A stretch of 43,565 nt of DNA, from NCBI GenBank assembly GCA_947589035.1, contig CANPYZ010000020.1, positions 1 to 43,565 of the forward strand. The letters are read 5' to 3'. The first letter of the stretch is position 1. Every line of letters begins with the position of its first letter. The notes under the pieces were generated by a model. The model was not told the origin of the DNA and did not search any database. It worked only from the letters and a program-made list of their open reading frames with translations. The stretch is from an uncultured Clostridia bacterium (lineage in GTDB: Bacteria; Bacillota; Clostridia; Oscillospirales; Ruminococcaceae). Position numbers and translations under genes: made by a program. Shown here piece after piece: positions 16,246 through 24,429 of the stretch.

Positions 16246-16971
16246 TTGCGATGTGCAACCGCAACAGATGTCGGATTGATTCGTGATGAAAATCAAGATG
16301 AAGTATTGGCAAAAGAATATCAAGGCTGTATTCTTGCCGCCGTTTGTGACGGAATGGGCGGAGAAAACAGCGGCAGTCAGGCGAGTCAACTGGCAATTCG
16401 GGAAATATTCGACCATTTTTCCGCCGGGTATCAGCAGAACATAGATGCGGAGGCACTCCGTTCACTTCTGCTTTCTTCGGTATCGGCGGCAAATACGGTG
16501 ATTTATTCCACAGCGAGAATGAATTATCAAAGTTACGGAATGGGAACAACTTGTGTAATGGCATTTGCGGAAGAGGGCTGGCTTTCTATTGTAAATGTCG
16601 GTGACAGCAGGGCATATTTAATTGAAGACGGGCAGATGCGGCAAATTACCAACGACCACACAGTCGTCAACATGCTGTATCAGCAAGGCAGAATTGAATG
16701 GGAAGAAATGGAAAGTCACCCGCAACGGAATGTATTGACAAGGGCTGTCGGTGTAGAAAGAATTGTCCGACCGGATTATTATCACATTCCTTGTCAGGAA
16801 GATTTCAAATTATTATTATGTTCAGACGGATTATCAAGTTATTGTTCAGAAAGAGAGATACTGGAAATTATGCAGAGTAGTACATTTACTGCAATGCCGC
16901 AAAATCTGGTAAATCTGGCATTATCAAAAGGCGGCAGGGATAACATTTCCCTGGCAATTATCACCAATTGA
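16246..16971 (+). CDS. prpC: PP2C-type Ser/Thr protein phosphatase
   Basis: 241 residues. Metal-dependent phosphatase that reverses PrkC phosphorylation. The PPM motifs are all present: RDENQDE, AAVCDGMGG (metal-binding Asp-Gly), VNVGDSRAYL, LLLCSDGLS and GGRDNISLAI. The start is TTG 16246 with GAGGT about 10 nt upstream; the nearby ATG 16236 is out of frame. The prpC-prkC-rsgA order is the classical Firmicutes arrangement. Confidence 0.93.
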   Translation: MRCATATDVGLIRDENQDEVLAKEYQGCILAAVCDGMGGENSGSQASQLAIREIFDHFSAGYQQNIDAEALRSLLLSSVSAANTVIYSTARMNYQSYGMGTTCVMAFAEEGWLSIVNVGDSRAYLIEDGQMRQITNDHTVVNMLYQQGRIEWEEMESHPQRNVLTRAVGVERIVRPDYYHIPCQEDFKLLLCSDGLSSYCSEREILEIMQSSTFTAMPQNLVNLALSKGGRDNISLAIITN

Positions 16972-17009
16972 TAAAAATAAATTTTCAAATCAATATGGAG
17001 GCACAACGA

Positions 17010-19310
17010 ATGGATAAGTACATTGGGAAAAAATTAGACGGCAGGTATGAAATTACCGAGCTAATCGGTGTAGGAGGCATGGCAGATGTCTATAAGGCGA
17101 CAGACATTATTGACAACAAAATTGTTGCGGTCAAAATTCTGAAAACAGCCTATGCGGAAAATGAAGAATTTCTCCGCCGTTTCCGGAATGAATCAAGAAT
17201 GGTGGCAGCATTGTCACATCCGAACATCGTCAAAGTGTATGATGTAGGATTTTCGGACAAATTGCAATTTATTGTCATGGAATATATTGACGGCATTACG
17301 CTGAAAGAATATATGGAAAATGAAAAAGTGCTGACATGGAAAGATTCTGTGCATTTTATTATACAGGTACTTCGGGCATTACAGCACGCACATGACAAAA
17401 GAATTGTTCACAGGGATATTAAACCGCAGAATATTATGCTGTTTACGGACGGAACAATTAAAGTCATGGATTTCGGGATTGCGAAATCTGCACGGGAACA
17501 GGCATACACGGCGACTGACCAAGCAATTGGCACAGTGTATTATATTAGTCCGGAGCAGGCAAGAGGGGAAGAAGTAGACGAAAAGAGCGATATTTATTCT
17601 GTCGGCGTGATGTTTTATGAAATGCTGACAGGGCAGAAGCCTTTTGACGCAGACAAACCCGTATCAATAGCGGTAATGCATATTAATAATGCACCACGCC
17701 GCCCACGGGCATTGAATGCAGATATTCCATCAGGTTTGGAAGAAATTATTCTCCGTGCCATGGAAAAAGACCCGGAAGACCGTTATCAGACAGCGGCAGA
17801 CATGATTAAAGACATTGAAAGTTTCAGAAGTAATCCGAATATGACATTCGGATATTATGAAGAAGTGTCAGAAAGTTCTTCTAATGACAAGGAAGAAACA
17901 GAATATCATGCAGCTGTTTCTGATGATGACGAATACGACGATGAAGAATATGATGACGATGAATATGAAGAAAACGATGATGACGAAGATGAAGACGATG
18001 ACGACGGCGATGATGACGATGATGACGACGACGATGATGATGATGAAGGAGAATCCCGTTCTTTATTCATTCCGGTAATGACCGCCGTAACAATTGCCTT
18101 TATCGTTGTGGCAGTGTTCTTTATTTTGTGGTTAGTGAAAGGCGTAATTGACGGAAACGGACAGCCGACAAAGTACGAAATGCCGAATTTAGTCGGTATG
18201 GATTACTATGAAGCCAAAGATGCCTACACGTATTTAGACATTCAGATTAACGAAACGGAAAATTCCACTTATGAAAAAGATGTGATTTATTTCCAGGATG
18301 TCGCTGTTGGTGACACAATTTCTCAAGGACAGACGGTTTACGTTAATGTTTCCTTAGGAATCAACATGGTAGAAGTTCCTGATGTCAAGAACTATCACTA
18401 TGAATACGCAAAGAAAACGCTTGAACAGGAAGATTTCGTTGTTGAACAGAAATATGAAATGAGTTCTGAAGGCATAGAAGCATCTAAAGTTATCCGTACA
18501 GAACCGGCAGCTGGTGAAATGGTTGAATCTGGTGCAACAATTATTATTTTCATCAGCCGTGGTGTGGAAGATGAATCTGTAGAAATTCAGAATTTAGTTG
18601 GTGCAGATTTAGACCATGCGCAGCAAGTCTGTGATTATTACGGTTTAGTGCTTAAAACACAGGAAGCACCTTCTACAGAACCAGCGAATACGGTTATTGC
18701 ACAAAGCATTGAACCAGGGCAGCTTGTTCCGGCAGGAACGGAAATTACTGTAACCTACAGTAATGGACAAGACCCAACCGGCGTAGTTCCTTTCTCTTTG
18801 ACATTACCGGAAAATGCATCAGGGCGTTTTGTATTAGACTTCCTTGACAGCAACGGCACAACAATTGCTTACAGCAGCACAATTAACGCTGCATTCTCCA
18901 GCGGAACGGTGAATACTCCGGTTTCCGGCACAGGTTCACAGCAGATTGTGGTTATTTTGAGTAACTATGCAACGAATCAGCAAGCTGAATTAGGTGTATA
19001 TAATTTTGACTTTGCCGGAATTTCTTACAGCGTAGTCCGTCAGGATATTCAAGGCGCATTTGAAGCCGTAGGCGGTATCAGCCAGCCGACAACAGAAAGT
19101 GAAGAAGTACCTGTAACAGATCCGATAATTGCGACTGCACCGCCAGATCAAGAACCTGTTCCATCTGATTTCAGTTTTGAAACAGCACCTGACCCGATTG
19201 TAGAAGACCCTTCTGAAGATGATATTTTTGCAACAACAAGTACAGAAACTAATTCAGAAGGAAATCAGGATGTAGATAATCCTGATGAAACTGCTCCGGC
19301 AGTAGAATGA
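17010..19310 (+). CDS. prkC: Membrane Ser/Thr protein kinase with PASTA repeats
   Basis: 766 residues. Kinase domain about 1-270 (IGVGGMADVYKA glycine loop, VAVKIL Lys, HRDIKPQN catalytic loop, DFGIAK, GTVYYISPEQARGE). Residues 305-348 form an almost pure Asp/Glu linker, then one transmembrane helix (about 351-376). Outside are three PASTA repeats (about 390-450, 452-519, 524-589) that sense peptidoglycan fragments, a beta-rich domain, and an acidic Thr/Glu/Pro tail. In Bacillus this kinase controls spore germination and cell-wall homeostasis. GGAGG lies about 9 nt before ATG 17010; the ATG at 16968 overlapping prpC lacks a site. Confidence 0.95.
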   Translation: MDKYIGKKLDGRYEITELIGVGGMADVYKATDIIDNKIVAVKILKTAYAENEEFLRRFRNESRMVAALSHPNIVKVYDVGFSDKLQFIVMEYIDGITLKEYMENEKVLTWKDSVHFIIQVLRALQHAHDKRIVHRDIKPQNIMLFTDGTIKVMDFGIAKSAREQAYTATDQAIGTVYYISPEQARGEEVDEKSDIYSVGVMFYEMLTGQKPFDADKPVSIAVMHINNAPRRPRALNADIPSGLEEIILRAMEKDPEDRYQTAADMIKDIESFRSNPNMTFGYYEEVSESSSNDKEETEYHAAVSDDDEYDDEEYDDDEYEENDDDEDEDDDDGDDDDDDDDDDDDEGESRSLFIPVMTAVTIAFIVVAVFFILWLVKGVIDGNGQPTKYEMPNLVGMDYYEAKDAYTYLDIQINETENSTYEKDVIYFQDVAVGDTISQGQTVYVNVSLGINMVEVPDVKNYHYEYAKKTLEQEDFVVEQKYEMSSEGIEASKVIRTEPAAGEMVESGATIIIFISRGVEDESVEIQNLVGADLDHAQQVCDYYGLVLKTQEAPSTEPANTVIAQSIEPGQLVPAGTEITVTYSNGQDPTGVVPFSLTLPENASGRFVLDFLDSNGTTIAYSSTINAAFSSGTVNTPVSGTGSQQIVVILSNYATNQQAELGVYNFDFAGISYSVVRQDIQGAFEAVGGISQPTTESEEVPVTDPIIATAPPDQEPVPSDFSFETAPDPIVEDPSEDDIFATTSTETNSEGNQDVDNPDETAPAVE
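17922..18053 (+). repeat. GAY/GAR trinucleotide tract coding an acidic linker
   Basis: Nearly uninterrupted GAT/GAC/GAA codons encode residues 305-348 of PrkC, ending in a run of 12 Asp. Any whole-codon slippage would lengthen or shorten the linker without breaking the frame. Confidence 0.8.
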
Positions 19311-20191
19311 CAGGGGATAACATTCCGGAAGCATACAGAATCATGAAATCCGTTAGGGGACTCTACACGGTAGTGTCCCCTGATGGCATTCTTCAGGAAT
19401 GTTCCGCAAGGGGAGTTCTTCGCAAAAGAGGACAGGAACCCTATGTCGGGGACTGGGTAAAAGTAGAAGAAAATGTGATTACGGAACTGTTTCCGAGAAA
19501 AAATGAAATCATTCGTCCGCCGCTTGCGAATTTAGACCAATTATGTTTTGTTGTTTCTATGTGTGAACCACAGCCGAATGTGCGTTTATTAGATAAATTC
19601 ATTGCTGTAGCCGTGTATAAAAATATTCAGCCGTTGTTATTTTTAACGAAAATTGATTTATCGGCTTATCAGGAAATTTATGAATTATATCAGTCTGTTG
19701 GCGTTCCGGTTTTCCTGATTGATTACCAGAATCCGGAAAGTTTAGCAGCAGTGAAAAAAGCGTTTCAGCATAAAGTGAGTGCTTTAACCGGAAACAGCGG
19801 TGCAGGGAAATCCACTTTATTGAATGCATTATATCCTGATTTATCTATTCCAACGGGGGAAATCAGTCAGAAATTAGGACGTGGAAAGCATACAACAAGA
19901 CATGCGCAGCTTTATGCTTTAGAAAATGGCGGATATATTGCAGATACACCAGGATTTTCGACGTTCGAAACAATGCGTTATGCGGTCATTCGGAAAGAAG
20001 AACTTGCGGATTGTTTTCTTGAATTTGGGGAATATCAGCATCAGTGCCAGTTCCACGACTGTTCGCACACTTGCGAAAAGGGTTGTGCAGTGTTAGAGGC
20101 GGTGAAAGAAGGGAAAATTCCGTTAAGCCGTCATCAGAGTTATTGTGAAATGTACGCTGAAGCGAAACAAATTAAGGAGTGGGAAACATGA
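19307..20191 (+). CDS. rsgA: Small-ribosomal-subunit biogenesis GTPase RsgA
   Basis: 294 residues. Circularly permuted GTPase that checks late 30S assembly. An OB-fold N-terminus is followed by G4 LFLTKIDL, G1 GNSGAGKSTLLN and G3 DTPGF in permuted order, then a zinc site with Cys and His ligands (CQFHDCSHTCEKGC). Overlaps prkC by 4 bases (ATGA) and thiN by 4 bases. The rpe gene usually found after it is missing. Confidence 0.96.
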   Translation: MTGDNIPEAYRIMKSVRGLYTVVSPDGILQECSARGVLRKRGQEPYVGDWVKVEENVITELFPRKNEIIRPPLANLDQLCFVVSMCEPQPNVRLLDKFIAVAVYKNIQPLLFLTKIDLSAYQEIYELYQSVGVPVFLIDYQNPESLAAVKKAFQHKVSALTGNSGAGKSTLLNALYPDLSIPTGEISQKLGRGKHTTRHAQLYALENGGYIADTPGFSTFETMRYAVIRKEELADCFLEFGEYQHQCQFHDCSHTCEKGCAVLEAVKEGKIPLSRHQSYCEMYAEAKQIKEWET

Positions 20192-20820
20192 GTGGGAAAT
20201 TATACTGTACAATTATTGCTGGCGGAGATGTTCAGGAAAAAATTGATTTACACGATAGGGAAAAGCAATTGCTTATTTGCGCAGACGGGGGATATTTTCA
20301 TGCATTGGAGCAAGGCATTGAACCAGATGTGTTAATGGGTGATTTTGATTCTTACACAGGGAAACTTCCGGAAAAAGTGAATATCATTCGTTATCCGGAA
20401 GAAAAAGATTTTTCTGATACATGGGCGGCTGTTCAGTATGGAAAAGAACAGGGAGCGGAAATTTTTGAACTTTACGGCGGCTGTGGCGGAGAACGATTTG
20501 ACCATACAATCGCTAATTTGCAAGTTATGTGTGCATTGGCAAAAGAGCATTTGCAGGCGGTCATGTTTTACCAGAATCAGAAATTAGTGACATTAAGTGC
20601 AGGGGAAACATTTTCCGTTCCGGCAGAAAAATTTCCGGAATTTTCTGTTTTTGCGTTGTCGGACGTTTGCAGAGGGGTAAGCATTACCAAAGCGAAATAT
20701 AAATTACACAATGCAGAATTAACGAATCAATTTCCTTTAGGGTTAAGCAATAGTTGTCAGGGAAATGCAGAAATTTCTGTTCAGGAAGGAGAAATTCTGT
20801 TAGTCCTGAGAAAAAAATAA
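20188..20820 (+). CDS. thiN: Thiamine pyrophosphokinase
   Basis: 210 residues. Transfers pyrophosphate from ATP to thiamine to make thiamine diphosphate. CADGGYFHALEQGIEPDVLMGDFDS (start of the catalytic domain), EKDFSDTWAAVQY and YGGCGGERFDHTIANLQVM are the typical TPK motifs. AAGGAG precedes ATG 20188 by about 9 nt; the GTG at 20179 overlaps that box. Last gene of the operon begun by yicC; its neighbours rsgA and spoVM match the Bacillus order. Confidence 0.93.
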   Translation: MSGKLYCTIIAGGDVQEKIDLHDREKQLLICADGGYFHALEQGIEPDVLMGDFDSYTGKLPEKVNIIRYPEEKDFSDTWAAVQYGKEQGAEIFELYGGCGGERFDHTIANLQVMCALAKEHLQAVMFYQNQKLVTLSAGETFSVPAEKFPEFSVFALSDVCRGVSITKAKYKLHNAELTNQFPLGLSNSCQGNAEISVQEGEILLVLRKK

Positions 20821-20844
20821 TTTGTCACACTCCGGAAAATTCTG

Positions 20845-20852
20845 CATAAAGT
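20845..20852 (+). promoter_or_regulatory. Possible sigma-E promoter of spoVM
   Basis: CATAAAGT resembles the sigma-E -10 (CATACANT); GTCACAC at 20824-20830, 14 bases upstream, is a poor-to-fair -35. B. subtilis spoVM is sigma-E dependent. Tentative. Confidence 0.35.
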
Positions 20853-20883
20853 GTAATATACTGAATGCAGGAGGTACTGAACA

Positions 20884-20973
20884 ATGAAAATTGTTGTGAT
20901 TAAAAGCCCGAAATTTTTAGCAGGTGTATTGCGTTTAATGTTTCACATCAAGAAAGAAACGCCGACAGAATGA
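20884..20973 (+). CDS. spoVM: Stage V sporulation protein SpoVM
   Basis: A 29-residue amphipathic peptide. Its first half MKIVVIKSPKFLAGVLRLM aligns residue for residue with B. subtilis SpoVM (MKFYTIKLPKFLGGIVRAM), keeping the Pro-9 kink, PKFL, the small residue pair and the Arg. SpoVM recognises the convex forespore membrane and recruits SpoIVA to build the coat. AGGAGGT sits 8-9 nt before the ATG. The gene follows thiN exactly as in Bacillus and is followed by its own terminator. The tail (HIKKETPTE) is 3 residues longer than in B. subtilis. Confidence 0.93.
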   Translation: MKIVVIKSPKFLAGVLRLMFHIKKETPTE

Positions 20974-20985
20974 ACAAAGGCGGAT

Positions 20986-21019
20986 TCAGGAGAATGCAGA
21001 AGCATTTCTCCTGATTTTT
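20986..21019 (+). terminator. Rho-independent terminator after spoVM
   Basis: TCAGGAGAATGC pairs with GCATTTCTCCTGA (one bulged A) around AGAA, followed by TTTTT. Confidence 0.9.
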
Positions 21020-21022
21020 CTG

Positions 21023-21030
21023 CATAGAAT
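21023..21030 (+). promoter_or_regulatory. Possible sigma-E promoter of the M50 protease unit
   Basis: CATAGAAT (sigma-E-like -10) with GCATTTC at 21002-21008 as -35, 14-base spacing. The block TTCTGCATA is shared with the spoVM upstream region. Tentative. Confidence 0.35.
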
Positions 21031-21060
21031 ATAACAAAATGCTGAAAGGAGTTTATAGAA

Positions 21061-21360
21061 ATGCAGGAAGAAGTGATTCTTGAAATTCCGCAGCAAGACG
21101 AAAATCAGGATTCTGCGGAATGGCAGCCGCCTGTTTTACGGAAAGAACCAATTCCGGAAAAGAAATTACAAAGTTGTGCAGATGTATTTTTCGTGCAATA
21201 TTTAATTTGCATTATTTTGCTGACAATAATATTTTCTGTAAAATTATGGGACGAGCAAAGTTTTCAAAACGTGGTAAATCAATTTTCAGAACAGATTCAC
21301 AAGCCGTCTGAAATTTGGGTATTATCATTGATTGAATGGGTGAAACAACTTTGGAATTGA
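21061..21360 (+). CDS. Short single-pass membrane protein, SpoIVFA-like anchor without LytM domain
   Basis: 99 residues: an acidic cytoplasmic N-terminus (1-40), one hydrophobic helix (about 44-62, VFFVQYLICIILLTIIFSV) and a short amphipathic tail (SFQNVVNQFSEQI). The N-terminus-plus-helix resembles the start of clostridial SpoIVFA/SpoIIQ-type proteins, but their extracytoplasmic M23 (LytM) domain is wholly missing. AAAGGAG is 9 nt before the ATG. The M50 protease gene begins inside its 3' end, so the two are coupled as spoIVFA-spoIVFB are in Bacillus. Function as inhibitor or anchor of the protease is inference from this position. Confidence 0.65.
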   Translation: MQEEVILEIPQQDENQDSAEWQPPVLRKEPIPEKKLQSCADVFFVQYLICIILLTIIFSVKLWDEQSFQNVVNQFSEQIHKPSEIWVLSLIEWVKQLWN

Positions 21361-21911
21361 ACATCGGGCAATTACATATTGTCATTAATTTTAGCTTTCC
21401 AATGATTTTAGCGTGGATATTTCTGCAAAAAGATGCTGAATTAATTAAACAAATATTAGCCGTAAGTATGATTCATGAAACGGGTCACGGGCTTGCCATG
21501 TGCCTGACGAAAGCAGGAATACGGGAAATTCGCTTTTACGCCGCCGGAATCCGTATGCAGACGAATGCTTATTTATTAAGTACAGGGAAAATATTAGCCG
21601 TTTATTTAAGCGGACCAGTAATGAATTTATGTTTTGCCTTGTTATTCTGGAAAATGAATCAGTTTGTCGCTATATTGCATTTATGGACGGGAATATTTAA
21701 TTTATTGCCGTATCGAGTGCTTGACGGCGGTGCAGCGTGGGAAAATTTTTTCGAAATGAAAACAGAATGGTTAGACATCAGAAAAAAATTTTGTCTGATT
21801 TTGTCAATGGCAATCCTATTTTTGTTATTTTTCCGGCATATTCAGAATCTGGCACTATATTTGATGATAATTTATTTGACTTTTTGTGAAATTTCGGTTG
21901 ACAAACTGTGA
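21336..21911 (+). CDS. spoIVFB: M50 site-2 metalloprotease, SpoIVFB-like
   Basis: About 191 residues and several membrane helices. HETGHG (H47, E48, H51) is the zinc-binding HExxH, and NLLPYRVLDGG supplies the third ligand Asp-130; both lie in hydrophobic segments as in SpoIVFB, which cleaves pro-sigma-K in the mother cell. No PDZ or CBS domain. The start is uncertain: ATG 21336 lies 25 bases inside the previous gene with no Shine-Dalgarno, while TTG 21351 has GGGTGA 7 nt upstream. At about 190 residues it is shorter than B. subtilis SpoIVFB (288). Sporulation role is supported by the adjacent spoVM. Confidence 0.82.
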   Translation: MGETTLELNIGQLHIVINFSFPMILAWIFLQKDAELIKQILAVSMIHETGHGLAMCLTKAGIREIRFYAAGIRMQTNAYLLSTGKILAVYLSGPVMNLCFALLFWKMNQFVAILHLWTGIFNLLPYRVLDGGAAWENFFEMKTEWLDIRKKFCLILSMAILFLLFFRHIQNLALYLMIIYLTFCEISVDKL

Positions 21912-21926
21912 AATTTATGGTAAAAT
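21898..21926 (+). promoter_or_regulatory. Sigma-A promoter of the membrane-protein/radical-SAM unit
   Basis: TTGACA (21898-21903), 17-bp spacer, TAAAAT (21921-21926). It overlaps the 3' end of the M50 gene and starts a new transcription unit. Confidence 0.83.
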
Positions 21927-21977
21927 GAAAAAGAATGAAAACGGATGTGGTATTTTCAAGAAAGGGAGAAGTTTCAA

Positions 21978-22604
21978 ATGGGGGCAGTCACAGTAAAAAC
22001 AATATTTTATGTTTTAATGATTATGATCAGCGGAGGAATATTTTTATATACAGTGCTTGCAGGGGGCTTGACATGGATGAAAGCATCTTGTTCAGGAATT
22101 TTGCAGTTTCATAAAATTTTCCCTCGTGTGGCGTACTGGTGTTATTATGGAATTATGCTGATTAGTTTAAGTTTTTCGATGCTGAATTTTATTCATGTGC
22201 GCAGTTTAGAAAACGAAATGCAGGAAAATATGCAATATGAACAGACAATGACAGAATCTGAATTATCACCGGAAGAAGAAACACAGGAATATATTTTGAA
22301 AATATATCGCTATCGGCAGAACGGCTTTTTTTACTTGTTCATGGCAATGCTGTGGTTTTCTATAATTATGATGGGAACGGGATTTATTACGGCGAAAGGC
22401 TATTATCCTATGGGCGCACAAAAGCCGAAAGAAATGATTATCGAATCTAAAGAGGGGAAATTACAGTTTTACTTGTTGCCCGTGAAAATAGGAGGAGTGA
22501 ATAAACCGCTTATGGAATTGAAAGATACTCCTGAAAACCGGAAACAATTTGCTTCACTGTTCCGGAAAAGAAAATCTGTGAAAGGGAAAAGATATGCTTC
22601 ATGA
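21978..22604 (+). CDS. Hypothetical membrane protein (three helices)
   Basis: 208 residues, family not recognised. Hydrophobic helices at about 7-29, 48-70 and 116-140; between the second and third lies a charged Glu/Gln-rich coiled-coil-like stretch (ENEMQENMQYEQ, SELSPEEETQEY). The C-terminal 65 residues are soluble and basic. AAAGGGAG is 9 nt before ATG 21978; an earlier in-frame ATG (21945) has no site. The stop overlaps the next gene by 11 bases, so it is cotranscribed with the radical-SAM pair. Confidence 0.8.
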   Translation: MGAVTVKTIFYVLMIMISGGIFLYTVLAGGLTWMKASCSGILQFHKIFPRVAYWCYYGIMLISLSFSMLNFIHVRSLENEMQENMQYEQTMTESELSPEEETQEYILKIYRYRQNGFFYLFMAMLWFSIIMMGTGFITAKGYYPMGAQKPKEMIIESKEGKLQFYLLPVKIGGVNKPLMELKDTPENRKQFASLFRKRKSVKGKRYAS

Positions 22605-24429
22605 AAAATTAACAGCTCATTTGCTGGAAGTGCAGAAGCCGGCAAGATATACGGGCGGTGAAATCGGACAAGTCGTGAAAAATCCTGAAAAAGTAGATGT
22701 TCGGTTTGCGTTTTGTTTTCCGGATATTTATGATATAGGCATGTCGCATTTAGGCATGAAAATATTATATTCCCTGATTAACGAACGGGAAAATTATTGG
22801 TGTGAACGAGTATTTGCACCGTGGACGGACATGGAAGAAATCATGCGCAAAGAGGGAATATTATTATATGCATTGGAAAGCGGTGACGAAATCCGAAATT
22901 TTGATTTTGTCGGGTTTACTTTGCAATATGAAATGTCTTATACTAATATTTTAAATATGTTAGATTTAGCCGGCATTCCGATATGGCAGAAAGAACGGGG
23001 AGAAAGAATTTTTCCTTTAGTGGTTGCCGGCGGACCCTGTGCATGTAATCCTGAACCGCTTGCGGAATTTTTCGATTTGTTTATTTTAGGGGAAGGGGAA
23101 GAAGTAAATTTAGAACTAATGGATTTATATCACCGAATGCGTGAAAACGGGGCGACACGTTCGGAATTTTTGAAAAAAGCAGCCGGAATTGAAGGAATTT
23201 ATGTTCCGTCGCTTTATGAAGTAACTTATCATGAAGACGGAACAATTGAAAATATTATGCCACATGACGGCGCACCGGAAAAAATCCGGAAAAGAGTAAT
23301 TCCGGAAATGAATCAGGCATATTATCCGGAAAAAGTAGTTATTCCGTTTATTGAACCAGTGCATGACCGAATTTCCGTTGAAGTGCTGAGGGGTTGCATA
23401 AGGGGCTGCCGGTTTTGTCAGGCGGGGTTTTTATACAGACCATTTCGGGAAAAATCAACGGAAACGATTTGTAAACAAGGAATACGCCTTTGTGAAAATT
23501 CCGGCTATGATGAATTATCATTATCTTCATTAAGCACGAGTGACCATTCACAAATAGAAACAATTTTAGACCAATTGCTAAATTATACAGAAAAAGAACA
23601 TATTCATTTGTCACTGCCGTCATTGCGAATTGATAATTTTTCTCAATCGGTTCTGGAAAAAATTACAACAATCCGGAAAAGTGGTTTGACTTTTGCGCCA
23701 GAAGCCGGAACACAGCGTTTAAGAGATGTCATTAATAAAAATATCACGGAAGAAGAAGTTTTACGAACATGTAAAATTGCTTTTGAAGGCGGTTATACAA
23801 TGGTAAAATTATATTTCATGATGGGACTGCCGACAGAAACAGATGAAGATATTATTGGAATTGCTGAACTGGCACAAAAAATTGTAGATTTATTTTACAG
23901 TATGCCGGGACGGGCGAAAGGAAAATTGCAAATTTCTATCAGTACAGCGACATTTGTTCCGAAACCGTTCACGCCGTTTGAATTTGAACCGCAAGCGGAA
24001 AAAGCAGAAATTTTAAGAAAACAGCAATTATTGAAAAATGCGATTCAGTCGAAAAAAATTAAAACCAGTATGCATATTTCAGATGTCAGTCAAATGGAAG
24101 CAGTTTTAGCAAGAGGTGACAGGCGGTTATGTGCTGTACTTGCAGAGGCGTGGAAAAACGGCTGCCGTTTAGATAGCTGGGAAGAATGTTTTCAGGCGGA
24201 AAAATGGTATGATGCGTTTAAAACATGTCACCTTGACCCGGCATTTTATGCGAACCGGAAAAGAAGTTATGATGAAATTATGCCGTGGCAGCATATTGAT
24301 TATTTGATTTCTAAATCGTTTTTCATTCGGGAAAATCAAAAAGCCCATGCCGGACAAGTTACGCCGTCATGCCGTCAGAAATGTTCTGGCTGTGGGGCGA
24401 ATCAATGTTTAGGGAGGGCATGTTTTTGA
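22594..24429 (+). CDS. Radical SAM protein, TIGR03960 family
   Basis: 611 residues. N-terminal B12-binding-like region (DVRFAFCFPDIYDIGMSHLGMKILYSL), then a radical-SAM core with C-x3-C-x2-C in RGCIRGCRFCQAGF. ISVEVLRGC and MVKLYFMMGLPTETDEDI are typical. The C-terminus has a Cys-rich end (CRQKCSGCGANQCLGRACF) that may hold another cluster or metal. The reaction is not known with certainty. In most clostridia it pairs with the TIGR03936 gene, as here. AAAGGG precedes the ATG. Confidence 0.92.
   Translation: MLHEKLTAHLLEVQKPARYTGGEIGQVVKNPEKVDVRFAFCFPDIYDIGMSHLGMKILYSLINERENYWCERVFAPWTDMEEIMRKEGILLYALESGDEIRNFDFVGFTLQYEMSYTNILNMLDLAGIPIWQKERGERIFPLVVAGGPCACNPEPLAEFFDLFILGEGEEVNLELMDLYHRMRENGATRSEFLKKAAGIEGIYVPSLYEVTYHEDGTIENIMPHDGAPEKIRKRVIPEMNQAYYPEKVVIPFIEPVHDRISVEVLRGCIRGCRFCQAGFLYRPFREKSTETICKQGIRLCENSGYDELSLSSLSTSDHSQIETILDQLLNYTEKEHIHLSLPSLRIDNFSQSVLEKITTIRKSGLTFAPEAGTQRLRDVINKNITEEEVLRTCKIAFEGGYTMVKLYFMMGLPTETDEDIIGIAELAQKIVDLFYSMPGRAKGKLQISISTATFVPKPFTPFEFEPQAEKAEILRKQQLLKNAIQSKKIKTSMHISDVSQMEAVLARGDRRLCAVLAEAWKNGCRLDSWEECFQAEKWYDAFKTCHLDPAFYANRKRSYDEIMPWQHIDYLISKSFFIRENQKAHAGQVTPSCRQKCSGCGANQCLGRACF

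Noticed and set aside
17857-18078. 73-codon plus-strand frame very rich in Met and Thr
   Set aside because: It is the shifted reading of the GAT/GAC tract in prkC and has no ribosome-binding site.
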